DNA of 27,511 bases, from positions 1-27,511 of IMG/VR virus record IMGVR_UViG_3300028130_000021; one strand, 5' to 3'. The translations under genes were made by a program, and so were the position numbers. Positions 6,697-13,418 of this stretch are shown piece after piece (position 1 is the stretch's first letter; each line of letters begins with the position of its first letter). The DNA is from a virus. Below the pieces are notes generated by a model that saw nothing but the letters and a program-made list of their open reading frames with translations, did no database searches and was not told the origin of the DNA.

Positions 6697-7596
6697 ATGC
6701 TAATAAACTATGAGAAAGTTACTGCACATTTACAAGACATACGATCAGGAAAAGTTAAAGAAGGATTAATATTAGGTATTCCAGAAATAGACGAATACTT
6801 TAGATTTAAACCTTCTAGTTTTAATATAGTACTAGGACATTCTAATACAGGAAAAACTACAATAGTTCTTTATTTAATGTTAGCTTATTCAATTAAGCAT
6901 CAAATCAAATGGCTAGTATTTTCTAGTGAGAATGAAGCTTATTCTATAATTAGAAAACTTATAGAGTTTCTTGAAGAAAGACCTATACAAGATGTGCCAC
7001 AAAAACAATTTGAAAAACACAGTAAATTTATTTATAATCATTTTAAGATTATAGATTCAAATAAAACTTATACATATAGAGAACTTCTAGATTTATGTAA
7101 GGTTATAAAAGATGCCTGGAATTACCAAGGTTTACTTATTGACCCTTACAACTCTTTAATAAAAGACCCTAAATTAATTGGTTCTGTAGGTGGTCACGAG
7201 TACGACTATCAGGCTACAACTGAGCTAAGAATATTTGCTAAGAAAAACAATATAGCTGTTTGGGTTAACACTCACGCTAACACTTCTGCATTAAGAATTA
7301 TGCACAGACTAGAGCACGAATACGCAGGTCATCCTATACCGCCTAATGCTGCAGACGTAGAAGGAGGAGGAAAGTTTGTAAACAGAGCAGACGATTTTCT
7401 AGTAGTTCACAGGTATATACAACACCCCACAGAATTTATGATTTCTATGATTCACGTTAGAAAAGTTAAAGAAACTGAAACTGGAGGTAGACCGACAAGT
7501 ATTGATGACCCTATAAAACTTAGAGCTTTAGTTAATAATGTAGGTTTTAGTATAAACGGAGTTAGTGTTCTAAAAAAAATAATTCAACCTTTTTAA
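6697..7596 (+). CDS. DnaB/RecA-type hexameric helicase ATPase
   Basis: 299 residues corresponding to the C-terminal RecA-like motor of DnaB-family helicases, without the N-terminal primase-binding domain. Visible motifs: Walker A GHSNTGKT (47-54), a strand KWLVFSSEN (71-79), Walker B LLIDPYNS (147-154), the NTHAN sensor (191-195), an EGGGKFVNRADDFLVVHR segment (222-239) like the DnaB H4 region with its R at the end of a strand, and HVRKVKETETGG like the arginine-finger loop. Likely replicative helicase of the phage; a KaiC-like or RepA-like ATPase is the alternative. It begins after a terminator, so it needs its own promoter; TACATTTA at 6685-6692 is a weak -7-like match 4 bp before the ATG. 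Confidence 0.85.
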   Translation: MLINYEKVTAHLQDIRSGKVKEGLILGIPEIDEYFRFKPSSFNIVLGHSNTGKTTIVLYLMLAYSIKHQIKWLVFSSENEAYSIIRKLIEFLEERPIQDVPQKQFEKHSKFIYNHFKIIDSNKTYTYRELLDLCKVIKDAWNYQGLLIDPYNSLIKDPKLIGSVGGHEYDYQATTELRIFAKKNNIAVWVNTHANTSALRIMHRLEHEYAGHPIPPNAADVEGGGKFVNRADDFLVVHRYIQHPTEFMISMIHVRKVKETETGGRPTSIDDPIKLRALVNNVGFSINGVSVLKKIIQPF

Positions 7597-7617
7597 AATT
7601 TTTCTTATCTTTCTGTT

Positions 7618-8214
7618 GTGGAAAGTGAAATAAAAGAATTAGTCAAAAAAGAGCAGACTTGGCTTAACTACTTAAAAAGTTGGGGATGTAATCCTGACAC
7701 TGCAAAAGACTTAGTTCAAGAATTATATATCACTATTAACAGTTGGTTAAAAAAGCATAACAAATCATTAATGTATAATGATAATGAAGTTAATTGGTAT
7801 TTTGTATATGTTACTCTTAGAAATTTATTTCTGGATTTAAAACGACAAGAAGCGAAAGTAAAAATAATTTCTTTAGATAATTCTGATAAAATAAAAGCTA
7901 GTCTAATAGTAGAACAATACCAAGAAATAGAAGACGATAAATTTGAAAAGCATAAATGTATAGAAGAGTGGTTACTAAACGATGACTTTATAGAAATGAC
8001 TAAAGACAGTGAAGTTTTTGATTTTGATAGATATGATAAAAACAAAATGTTTAATTACTATCAAAGAAAAGTATTCGAAGAAATTTTTATACATAATAAA
8101 AGTATAAGTCAACTTAGTAGAGATACAAATATTAGTTATTACTCGTTATACAATACAGTAAAGAACATTAAAGAACAAATAAATAAATTTTATGAATCTA
8201 AAAATTGGGGATAA
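7618..8214 (+). CDS. Sigma-70-family RNA polymerase sigma factor
   Basis: 198-residue protein with the two-domain layout of a small (ECF-like) sigma factor. Region 2 at ~24-80: NPDTAKDLVQELYITI, then NEVNWYFVYVTLRNLFLDLKR, which resembles the core-binding and -10-reading helices. Region 4 at ~148-188: YYQRKVFEEIFIHNKSISQL followed by SRDTNISYYSLYNTVKNIK, a helix-turn-helix. It would redirect host polymerase to phage promoters. GTG (7618) is the only reasonable start, since no upstream ATG precedes the conserved region. TATCTTTC at 7606-7613 is a weak -7-like match just before it. A possible target set is the CGTTATA elements before the structural genes (inference). Confidence 0.8.
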   Translation: MESEIKELVKKEQTWLNYLKSWGCNPDTAKDLVQELYITINSWLKKHNKSLMYNDNEVNWYFVYVTLRNLFLDLKRQEAKVKIISLDNSDKIKASLIVEQYQEIEDDKFEKHKCIEEWLLNDDFIEMTKDSEVFDFDRYDKNKMFNYYQRKVFEEIFIHNKSISQLSRDTNISYYSLYNTVKNIKEQINKFYESKNWG

Positions 8215-8353
8215 ACTAGAGTTTATATTTAAGTGGACAGGTATAAAATGGCTAGTAAACAAAGTAGTAGTAGACTGGTTAGGCTATGAAAGCTGCGGCT
8301 GTGAAGAAAGACGTGACGCTCTAAATAATTTTAAAATAAATAGAAATGGATAG
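8192..8353 (+). CDS. Small conserved protein with CGC-RR-LN motif
   Basis: 53 residues (MNLKIGDKLEFIFKWTGIK...). The pattern GDxxE-x-TGIKxLV...CGC-EERRDALN is one I associate with a very widespread small protein of Bacteroidota phages and prophages, of unknown function, often encoded in the replication or structural region. The paired Cys and the RR/LN motif may form a metal or nucleic-acid site. It overlaps the sigma-factor gene by 23 bp and the next gene by 8 bp, so all three are likely translationally coupled. Confidence 0.75.
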   Translation: MNLKIGDKLEFIFKWTGIKWLVNKVVVDWLGYESCGCEERRDALNNFKINRNG

Positions 8354-8564
8354 AAAAGATTATTTTCTTTGGAAAGACTTTAGATCAAAAGACGGTCAGC
8401 ATTTAAGTAATGAAGAGTTTGAATTAATTTGTGAGCTCCACGCTAAATATCAGAATCATACTTTTTATCGTCCTTGTACTTGTTCTCCAAAGACTATTTT
8501 ACAATGGATAAAACATTTAAACATAAAGTTTAATGAGTCTAAAAAATATAGAGTAAGAAAATGA
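8346..8564 (+). CDS. Small protein with PCTCSPKTI motif
   Basis: 72 residues: LWKDFRSKDGQHLSNEEFELICELHAKY, then FYRPCTCSPKTILQWIKHLN. The C-T-C-S-P-K motif followed by a helix with W looks like a compact metal-bound or HTH-like DNA-binding peptide. I recall similar proteins beside the CGC-RR-LN protein in flavobacterial phages, but with no known function. It overlaps its neighbours by 8 and 4 bp. Confidence 0.7.
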   Translation: MDRKDYFLWKDFRSKDGQHLSNEEFELICELHAKYQNHTFYRPCTCSPKTILQWIKHLNIKFNESKKYRVRK

Positions 8565-8998
8565 AACTAGAACAAGTCCAGGAATATGAGAAAGCAGTAA
8601 TTTTTCTGCTTAATTTAGACGGATGGGACTTGAAATGGACAGGAAACGAAGACAAGTACAAACACTATGACGCTTCAGGATATACTCCTAAGACTGATAA
8701 AGACGGAAACCGCATAAGATGTGTAATAGAAATGAAGTTCCGCAATAAATACTATCCAGAAAAACTACTAGAAAAATCTAAACTAGATTACTTAATGTCT
8801 ATGGATAAAGACATAGTTAAGTTATATTTCGTTGCAGACGAAAAAGGTAATTATTTGTTTTGGTTAAATGATATTAAGCTTCCTAAAGTACAAAAGAGAT
8901 ACTGTCCTAGTACTACTTTATGGAGTAACAAAAAAGAATCAAAAGAAGTTTACCTTCTAAAAGAAAACTTAGCCTCTAGGATAAACTGGAACAATTAG
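8561..8998 (+). CDS. PD-(D/E)XK nuclease-like protein
   Basis: 145 residues with a probable restriction-endonuclease-like core: D37 (HYDASG), then IRCVIEMKFR with E57-x-K59, and EKLLEKSKLDYLM with E71 and K74 on the following helix. This is the D...ExK...K layout of Hjc/archaeal-resolvase-like and VRR-type nucleases. Likely acts on DNA in replication, recombination or host DNA breakdown. An alternative is a non-catalytic member of the fold. The start overlaps the previous gene by 4 bp; a 49-bp gap follows. Confidence 0.65.
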   Translation: MKLEQVQEYEKAVIFLLNLDGWDLKWTGNEDKYKHYDASGYTPKTDKDGNRIRCVIEMKFRNKYYPEKLLEKSKLDYLMSMDKDIVKLYFVADEKGNYLFWLNDIKLPKVQKRYCPSTTLWSNKKESKEVYLLKENLASRINWNN

Positions 8999-9047
8999 GT
9001 TCGTATTTATTTTTTTCTTACTTTTATAAAAGAGAAAATTATACATA

Positions 9048-9362
9048 TTGGAAATTAAACACGATAAAACCGAAGTCCTTAAAGACATAGAATATAACTC
9101 ACATACTACTATTTGTTTAGAAACTTTAAACAAGTGGAAAAAAGAAAGTTCTAATAAAGATTTAAGATTATTTATAAAGTCTTTTCTAGAAACTATATTT
9201 TATACTAACGCACTTCAAACAGATAGATTTATTTATAATAAGATTAAAGAGGAGTATCGAGCTGACAAGTTACGAGCAGTAGAAAGAGCACGTAAAGCAG
9301 AAGCTAAAGTAGAAAAGCTAAATAAAGAAATATCCAAACTTAGAAAACTTATAAACCTATGA
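9048..9362 (+). CDS. Helical/coiled-coil hypothetical protein
   Basis: 104 residues; the first ~60 form a helical globular part (LETLNKWKKESSN, FIKSFLETIFYT) and the last ~40 are a strong charged coiled coil (RAVERARKAEAKVEKLNKEI). The start used is TTG at 9048, because no ATG lies near the beginning of the coding-like region. The spacer before it contains TACTTTTA (9019-9026), a weak -7 match. The stop overlaps the next start (ATGA). No family recognised. Confidence 0.6.
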   Translation: MEIKHDKTEVLKDIEYNSHTTICLETLNKWKKESSNKDLRLFIKSFLETIFYTNALQTDRFIYNKIKEEYRADKLRAVERARKAEAKVEKLNKEISKLRKLINL

Positions 9363-9532
9363 CAGCAAAAGATAGTTTAATAGAAATGTATAGAGCAGAA
9401 ATAGACTGTCTTAGAACTGCATACTTAAAAGAACAAGACAACGCTAAACAGTTATGTGATATTATAGCTGACAAAGAGATAATAATAAAACTACTTAAAA
9501 ATAAAAATAAAGCCTATGACAAATTCAATTAA
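9359..9532 (+). CDS. 57-residue helical hypothetical protein
   Basis: MTAKDSLIEMYRAEIDCLRTAY... is a charged helical peptide with two Cys. It starts within the ATGA overlap with the previous coiled-coil gene and runs 17 bp into the following exonuclease gene. Both overlaps support real, coupled translation, and the codon use matches the neighbours. It may pair with the preceding coiled-coil protein. No function assigned. Confidence 0.55.
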   Translation: MTAKDSLIEMYRAEIDCLRTAYLKEQDNAKQLCDIIADKEIIIKLLKNKNKAYDKFN

Positions 9533-10295
9533 ACTTCTTAACGGTAAAATAGAAAATAAACAGGAAGTAATAGATAATATGTATTCAGACGATTACTACT
9601 ATGGTTATCTAGGAAAAAATGCTTTGTCTAGTAGTTCTATTAAACTTCTTCTGGATAGTGCAAAGACTTATTTATATATTAATAAATATGGTCAAAAAGA
9701 AACGCAGCCATTAAGAGACGGACACTTATTCCATACAATGATATTAGAACCAGAAAAGATAAATGATATTGTTTTTGTAGATGTTCAAAGCAAGAACACC
9801 AATAAGTTTAAAGAAGCTAAAAAGTTTCACGATCAGGTTTTTACAATGAAAGAGAAAAACGATGCAGAAAGATTATGTGACGCACTACTTAGAAACGAGA
9901 CAGCACTTAGTTTAATTCAGGATTCACAGTTTGAGATACCTATGATAGATACTATAAATGGCTATCCTTTTCGAGGTAAGGCAGACGTGTTGAAAAACAA
10001 AGGAGGCATAGTAGATTTAAAAACAACTATAGACGTAAAGAACTTTTATAAGTCTGCAGATGCTTATAAGTATTTTAACCAAGTCTACATATACTGTAAG
10101 CTATTTAACGTAGATTACAAGGACTTTAAGTTTTTATGTATAGACAAAAAGAATTTAGACGTAGGGGTCTGGGACTGCTCAGAGAATTTCTACTTAAAAG
10201 GAGAAGCTTCTGTACACGCAGGTATCGAGATATACAAAGACTTTATAGAGTCTAACTTTGACATAGACCAGTATATAATAAAAGGAACACTTTAA
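9516..10295 (+). CDS. RecE-like PD-(D/E)XK exonuclease
   Basis: 259 residues of the exodeoxyribonuclease VIII-like (PDDEXK_1/DUF3799) family. Signature elements in order: NALSSSSIKLLLDSAKTY near the N terminus, LRDGHLFHTMILEPE (H70, H73), FEIP (E140), PFRGKADVLK (D157), GIVDLKTT (D167-x-K169), and FNQVYIYCKLF (Q189, Y191), which matches the QxxxY motif of RecB-type nucleases. It degrades one strand of linear duplex DNA to give a 3' overhang for annealing. No Erf/RecT-type annealase is obvious next to it; the ssDNA-binding-like pair at 5976/6361 is a possible partner. Confidence 0.85.
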   Translation: MTNSIKLLNGKIENKQEVIDNMYSDDYYYGYLGKNALSSSSIKLLLDSAKTYLYINKYGQKETQPLRDGHLFHTMILEPEKINDIVFVDVQSKNTNKFKEAKKFHDQVFTMKEKNDAERLCDALLRNETALSLIQDSQFEIPMIDTINGYPFRGKADVLKNKGGIVDLKTTIDVKNFYKSADAYKYFNQVYIYCKLFNVDYKDFKFLCIDKKNLDVGVWDCSENFYLKGEASVHAGIEIYKDFIESNFDIDQYIIKGTL

Positions 10296-10305
10296 AATTA
10301 ATAAT

Positions 10306-11052
10306 ATGAACATAGAAAAATTTAACATTTACGAAACTAAAAACTACAACTTGTTTAAACTACTAGACTCTAATAGAGAGCCTAATCAAAGAATACTAAA
10401 CAAACTAGAAAAGAGTATTAAAGAAATTGGAATACAAATTCCTATAATATTAAATACTGAAAACCAAATAGTAGACGGTCAGCATAGGTTCTGGACTCTT
10501 CAAAAACTAGGATATGTAGTACCCTATATAATTAGTAAAGCCTGGAAAAAAGATTCACATACTATAGACATTAATAATACTAGTTCTAATTGGACTTCAC
10601 TAGACTACGCTAATTATCAAATGAGAAAAGGACATTTAGATATAAAGTCTGCACTAGAAAAAGCTGAAGTTTTAAATAAAGTAACTGAAAGTAAATTAAA
10701 ACCTATTAATAGTTTAGAGCTTTTTATGAAAGGAAGAGTATATTGTAACTTAAAGAGAAAATTAAAAACTGGCAGTTATGAAGTAGATTTAAAAACAGGA
10801 CATAATATTTTTGAAATACTAAAGATAATGAATGAATATCCTTCAAAGACTTCTCCCTTTTCACAAAAATTTGTTAGAGCTATAAAGATGTTATATTATG
10901 ATAATAAGAAAATAAACATATTAGCTATAAGAAAAATGTGTAAAGAAAACTATATGTCAGCTTATAACAACGAAATAGATACTTTAGAATATTTAACAGA
11001 CATATATAACAAAGCAAATAAAAAATTAAAAAGAGAAAAAACTTTATTTTAA
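10306..11052 (+). CDS. ParB/Srx-domain protein
   Basis: 248 residues with an N-terminal ParB-like fold: NREPNQRILNKLEKSIKEIG, then IQIPIILNTENQIVDGQHRF, where D57-G-Q-H-R61 is the nucleotide-binding motif of ParB/Srx proteins, and QKLGYVVPYII. The remaining ~150 residues are helical and basic and unlike chromosomal ParB. Phage members of this group are common in Bacteroidota; proposed roles are CTP/ATP-dependent DNA binding, regulation or nuclease activity, but none is proven. It lies between the exonuclease and the DnaA-like gene, 10 and 1 bp apart. Confidence 0.8.
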   Translation: MNIEKFNIYETKNYNLFKLLDSNREPNQRILNKLEKSIKEIGIQIPIILNTENQIVDGQHRFWTLQKLGYVVPYIISKAWKKDSHTIDINNTSSNWTSLDYANYQMRKGHLDIKSALEKAEVLNKVTESKLKPINSLELFMKGRVYCNLKRKLKTGSYEVDLKTGHNIFEILKIMNEYPSKTSPFSQKFVRAIKMLYYDNKKINILAIRKMCKENYMSAYNNEIDTLEYLTDIYNKANKKLKREKTLF

Positions 11053-11053
11053 T

Positions 11054-11476
11054 ATGAAAGATTACGACAAAATAGCAGATCTGGTAATAAATCTAACAGA
11101 GACAGATATATTCAAGAATCAAAAAACACAAAACCACGTAGACAGCAGAACATTCTTTGACTACATAATGAGATACCTGCATAATAAAACGCTTCACTCA
11201 ATATCTAATTTTTATCTAAGCAAAGGTAAAACTTCTTCTCACGCTACTATATATCATAGACTTACTAAGTTTGATGAATTATTAAGTAGAAGACCAGAAT
11301 TTCTGACCTGGCTAAATATTATTAAAAATACTATAGTAGATACCAAAGAAGCATTATCTATGTACGATAAAATTAAAGGCTTAAAAACTAGAGATTCTTT
11401 AGACCAAGTTAATGAACTACTTGACAAGTTAACTTATAAAGAAAAACTCTATAAAACTCTTTTAATTAAAAGTTAA
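11054..11476 (+). CDS. DnaA domain-IV-like DNA-binding protein
   Basis: 140 residues. VDSRTFFDYIMRYLHNKTLHSI, then SNFYLSKGKTSSHATIYHRLTK (about 29-72) resembles the DnaA C-terminal domain: a helix-turn-helix followed by the D-H-T/S-T-V-x-H signature, here S-S-H-A-T-I-Y-H. No ATPase domain is present, so it is only the DNA-binding part. It may recognise a phage origin and recruit the helicase, or act as a repressor. The C-terminal half is helical. It ends just before the terminase unit. Confidence 0.6.
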   Translation: MKDYDKIADLVINLTETDIFKNQKTQNHVDSRTFFDYIMRYLHNKTLHSISNFYLSKGKTSSHATIYHRLTKFDELLSRRPEFLTWLNIIKNTIVDTKEALSMYDKIKGLKTRDSLDQVNELLDKLTYKEKLYKTLLIKS

Positions 11477-11484
11477 ATATTTTC

Positions 11485-11494
11485 CGTTATATTA
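11485..11494 (+). promoter_or_regulatory. CGTTATA element upstream of terminase
   Basis: CGTTATATTA, 15 bp before the GTG at 11500 and 18 bp before the first ATG. One of five copies at structural-gene unit starts (others 14490, 21659, 22501, 25741). Candidate late-promoter -10-like element. Confidence 0.5.
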
Positions 11495-11499
11495 GTAGA

Positions 11500-11862
11500 G
11501 TGATGTCTCAAATGTCACACTATAAAAAAGATATAATGAAAACAGAAAATAAAGATAAAATGTTAGAAGCTTTAGATGACTGCTTAGGCATAGTATCGAC
11601 AGCAAGTATAAACGCAGGTATAAACAGAAGAACTCATTATAGATGGTTAGAAGAAGATGAAGAGTACAGACTTAAAGTACAAGACATAAAGAATTCAGCT
11701 ATAGATTTTGTAGAGTCTAAACTATTTGACTGTATTAAAAGCGAAAAAGAAACTTCTATAATATTCTACTTAAAGACTATAGGAAAGTCTAGAGGTTATG
11801 TTCCACGCCAGGAAATAGATACTGGAGACAATAAAGAATTTAGAATTGAAGTAGTAGAGTGA
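11500..11862 (+). CDS. Terminase small subunit
   Basis: 120 residues (from GTG) with a helix-turn-helix N-terminal domain: MLEALDDCLGIVSTASINAG, then INRRTHYRWLEEDEEYRLKV, then a helical oligomerisation part ending IIFYLKTIGKSRGYVPRQEID. This matches small terminases, which bind the packaging site and hand DNA to the large subunit. The start is uncertain: GTG 11500, ATG 11503, ATG 11512 or ATG 11536 (MKTENKDKML) are all in frame, and the domain begins after the last of these. Its last bases overlap the large-subunit start (GTGA). Confidence 0.85.
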   Translation: MMSQMSHYKKDIMKTENKDKMLEALDDCLGIVSTASINAGINRRTHYRWLEEDEEYRLKVQDIKNSAIDFVESKLFDCIKSEKETSIIFYLKTIGKSRGYVPRQEIDTGDNKEFRIEVVE

Positions 11863-13019
11863 GAGACTTAAAAACTAATATAGTCTGGAAGCATTTAGAA
11901 AAAAGCCAAAAGAAAATAGTAATAGAGCAGGGCGGTTCTAGAAGCGGTAAAACATATAATATTTTAATCTGGATTATATTCGGTTATTGCCTTAGAGAAA
12001 AAAACAAAGTAGTTTCTATATGTAGAAAAACTTTTCCTGCGTTAAGGACTTCAGCTATGAGAGATTTCTTTGAGATACTAAAATCTCAAGAATTATATAG
12101 TGAACAAGATCATAATAAGACAAGTCACGAATACAAGATAAACAGCAACCTAGTAGAGTTTATAAGCTTAGACTCTCCACAAAAAGTAAGAGGACGTAAA
12201 AGAGATATACTTTTTTTGAATGAAGCAAACGAGTGCACCTGGGAAGACTGGAATCAGCTCGTGTTCCGAACAGTTGGACGTATTATATTAGACTACAATC
12301 CTTCAGACGAATTTCACTGGATATACGATAAAGTAAAAGTAAGAGAAGATGCAGACTTTTATAAAACTACTTATAAAAATAATAAGTTTCTGGAGGAGTC
12401 TATAGTAAAAGAAATAGAAAGACTACAGTTTACAGACGAAAACTATTGGAGAATATATGGACTAGGAGAGGTCGGACAAAGTAAAGCTACTATATTTCAG
12501 TTTAGAGAAATAGAAAAGATACCTGACAATGCTAAGTTCGTTTCTTATGGTATGGATTTTGGCTATACTAATGATCCTACTTGCATATCAAAAATTTACT
12601 TACACGATACTAACCTTTACTGCGAAGAGGTGTTATACAGAACAGGAATGACTAATAGAGATATTCATAATGAATTACTTAGTCTAGGTATTAATAGGCG
12701 TGATGAAATCTTTGCAGACTCAGCAGAACCGAAAACTATTGACGAACTCTATAGATACGGATGGAATATAAAACCTAGTACAAAAGGAAGAGACTCAATT
12801 AACATAGGAATAGATATGTTAAAGAGATACACTATACACGTAAACAAGAAAAGTCTTAATGCTATTAAAGAATTTCGTAATTATAAATGGAAAGAAGACA
12901 AGAACGGAAATATACTTAATCAACCTGAAGATAAATTTAATCATTTTATCGACAGCCTCCGTTACGGAATTTATAACAAACTAGCCAGACCTAATTATGG
13001 AAAGTACGCAATCAGGTAA
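11859..13019 (+). CDS. terL: Terminase large subunit
   Basis: 386-residue packaging motor and nuclease of the Terminase_3/PBSX type. ATPase domain: Walker A GGSRSGKT (25-32), a strand VVSICRKTFPALRTSAMRDF, and Walker B DILFLNEAN (about 115-123, with NE as in this family). Nuclease domain (RNase H fold): YGMDFGYTNDPT (about 229-240), IFADSAEPKTIDEL (about 283-296) and FNHFIDSLRYG near the C terminus, giving the three metal-binding Asp. It cuts concatemers and pumps DNA through the portal. The start is GTG at 11859, overlapping the small-subunit stop by 4 bp. The length is slightly short but complete for the family. Confidence 0.95.
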   Translation: MRDLKTNIVWKHLEKSQKKIVIEQGGSRSGKTYNILIWIIFGYCLREKNKVVSICRKTFPALRTSAMRDFFEILKSQELYSEQDHNKTSHEYKINSNLVEFISLDSPQKVRGRKRDILFLNEANECTWEDWNQLVFRTVGRIILDYNPSDEFHWIYDKVKVREDADFYKTTYKNNKFLEESIVKEIERLQFTDENYWRIYGLGEVGQSKATIFQFREIEKIPDNAKFVSYGMDFGYTNDPTCISKIYLHDTNLYCEEVLYRTGMTNRDIHNELLSLGINRRDEIFADSAEPKTIDELYRYGWNIKPSTKGRDSINIGIDMLKRYTIHVNKKSLNAIKEFRNYKWKEDKNGNILNQPEDKFNHFIDSLRYGIYNKLARPNYGKYAIR

Positions 13020-13122
13020 GACTTGTAGGTTTTGTAAAATAGTAATGACTCCTACTGGTTCACTACAAAATGGTTTTTATTTCTACTGTTCTAAATGTGG
13101 AAAAGTAGAGTTCTGGAAATAA
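12997..13122 (+). CDS. 41-residue zinc-ribbon peptide
   Basis: MESTQSGKTCRFCKIVMTP... with two Cys pairs, CRFC and CSKC, about 18 residues apart, giving a typical four-Cys zinc ribbon. It begins 23 bp inside the end of the terminase gene and stops 5 bp before the convergent tRNA gene. It probably binds nucleic acid or a protein partner. Function unknown. Confidence 0.65.
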   Translation: MESTQSGKTCRFCKIVMTPTGSLQNGFYFYCSKCGKVEFWK

Positions 13123-13126
13123 GTAG

Positions 13127-13199
13127 ATGCGAGAGTAGGATTCGAACCTACGACCTTTGGGTTATGAGCCCAACGAGCTGACCTCTGCTCCACCTCGCA
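13127..13199 (-). tRNA. tRNA-Met (CAT), initiator-like
   Basis: Complete cloverleaf on the minus strand: acceptor TGCGAGG/TCTCGCA, T8-G9, D stem GAGC/GCTC with an 8-nt loop, anticodon stem TTGGG/CCCAA with loop CTCATAA (anticodon CAT), variable loop AGGTC, T stem GTAGG/CCTAC with loop TTCGAAT. The three stacked G-C pairs next to the anticodon loop and the A11-T24 pair in the D stem are initiator tRNA traits, and the 5' half from GGTGGAGCAG to CTCATAACCC resembles bacterial tRNA-fMet. The first pair is T1-A72 rather than the usual C1xA72 mismatch. The base after A72 is T, and no CCA is encoded. Confidence 0.9.
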
Positions 13200-13205
13200 A
13201 TTAAT

Positions 13206-13418
13206 CTATTTTAAATTTTTGTCTAGTAATTTTTTAGCTTCTACAACTTGTAATAAAAATCTTTTTAGGTTATAATTAGTTATTGCATCTGCAGCACCGT
13301 TTAAGTCGTTTTCGTACTCTATATAATTAGCAAACAAATTATACCTGTATTCCAATAAGTCATTATCATTTTCTGTTAATAATAATTTAAAGTGAGATAA
13401 TGCTTCTTTGTCTGACAT
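13206..13418 (-). CDS. Small acidic hypothetical protein, antisense island
   Basis: 70 residues, the only likely protein gene on the minus strand. Composition is protein-like (helical, Leu/Asn/Asp/Glu-rich: LSHFKLLLTENDND, FANYIEYENDL, FLLQVVEAKKLL). Its stop lies 6 bp before the tRNA on the same strand, suggesting one transcript. The reading frame stays open for 23 further codons upstream of the ATG (to 13487) and still looks coding (ETFETLNQDYTEQGKADLID), but that stretch has no ATG, GTG or TTG start. The gene may be N-terminally truncated, or start at ATA/ATT. No family recognised. Confidence 0.55.
   Translation of the reverse strand: MSDKEALSHFKLLLTENDNDLLEYRYNLFANYIEYENDLNGAADAITNYNLKRFLLQVVEAKKLLDKNLK

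Noticed and set aside
7716-8045. Minus-strand ORF opposite the sigma factor
   Set aside because: Ser/Leu-rich antisense shadow; the + strand protein has recognisable sigma regions.
13127-13199. tRNA as elongator Met or Ile-lysidine
   Set aside because: G-C triple in the anticodon stem and A11-T24 favour initiator; kept as initiator-like because of the paired 1-72 position.
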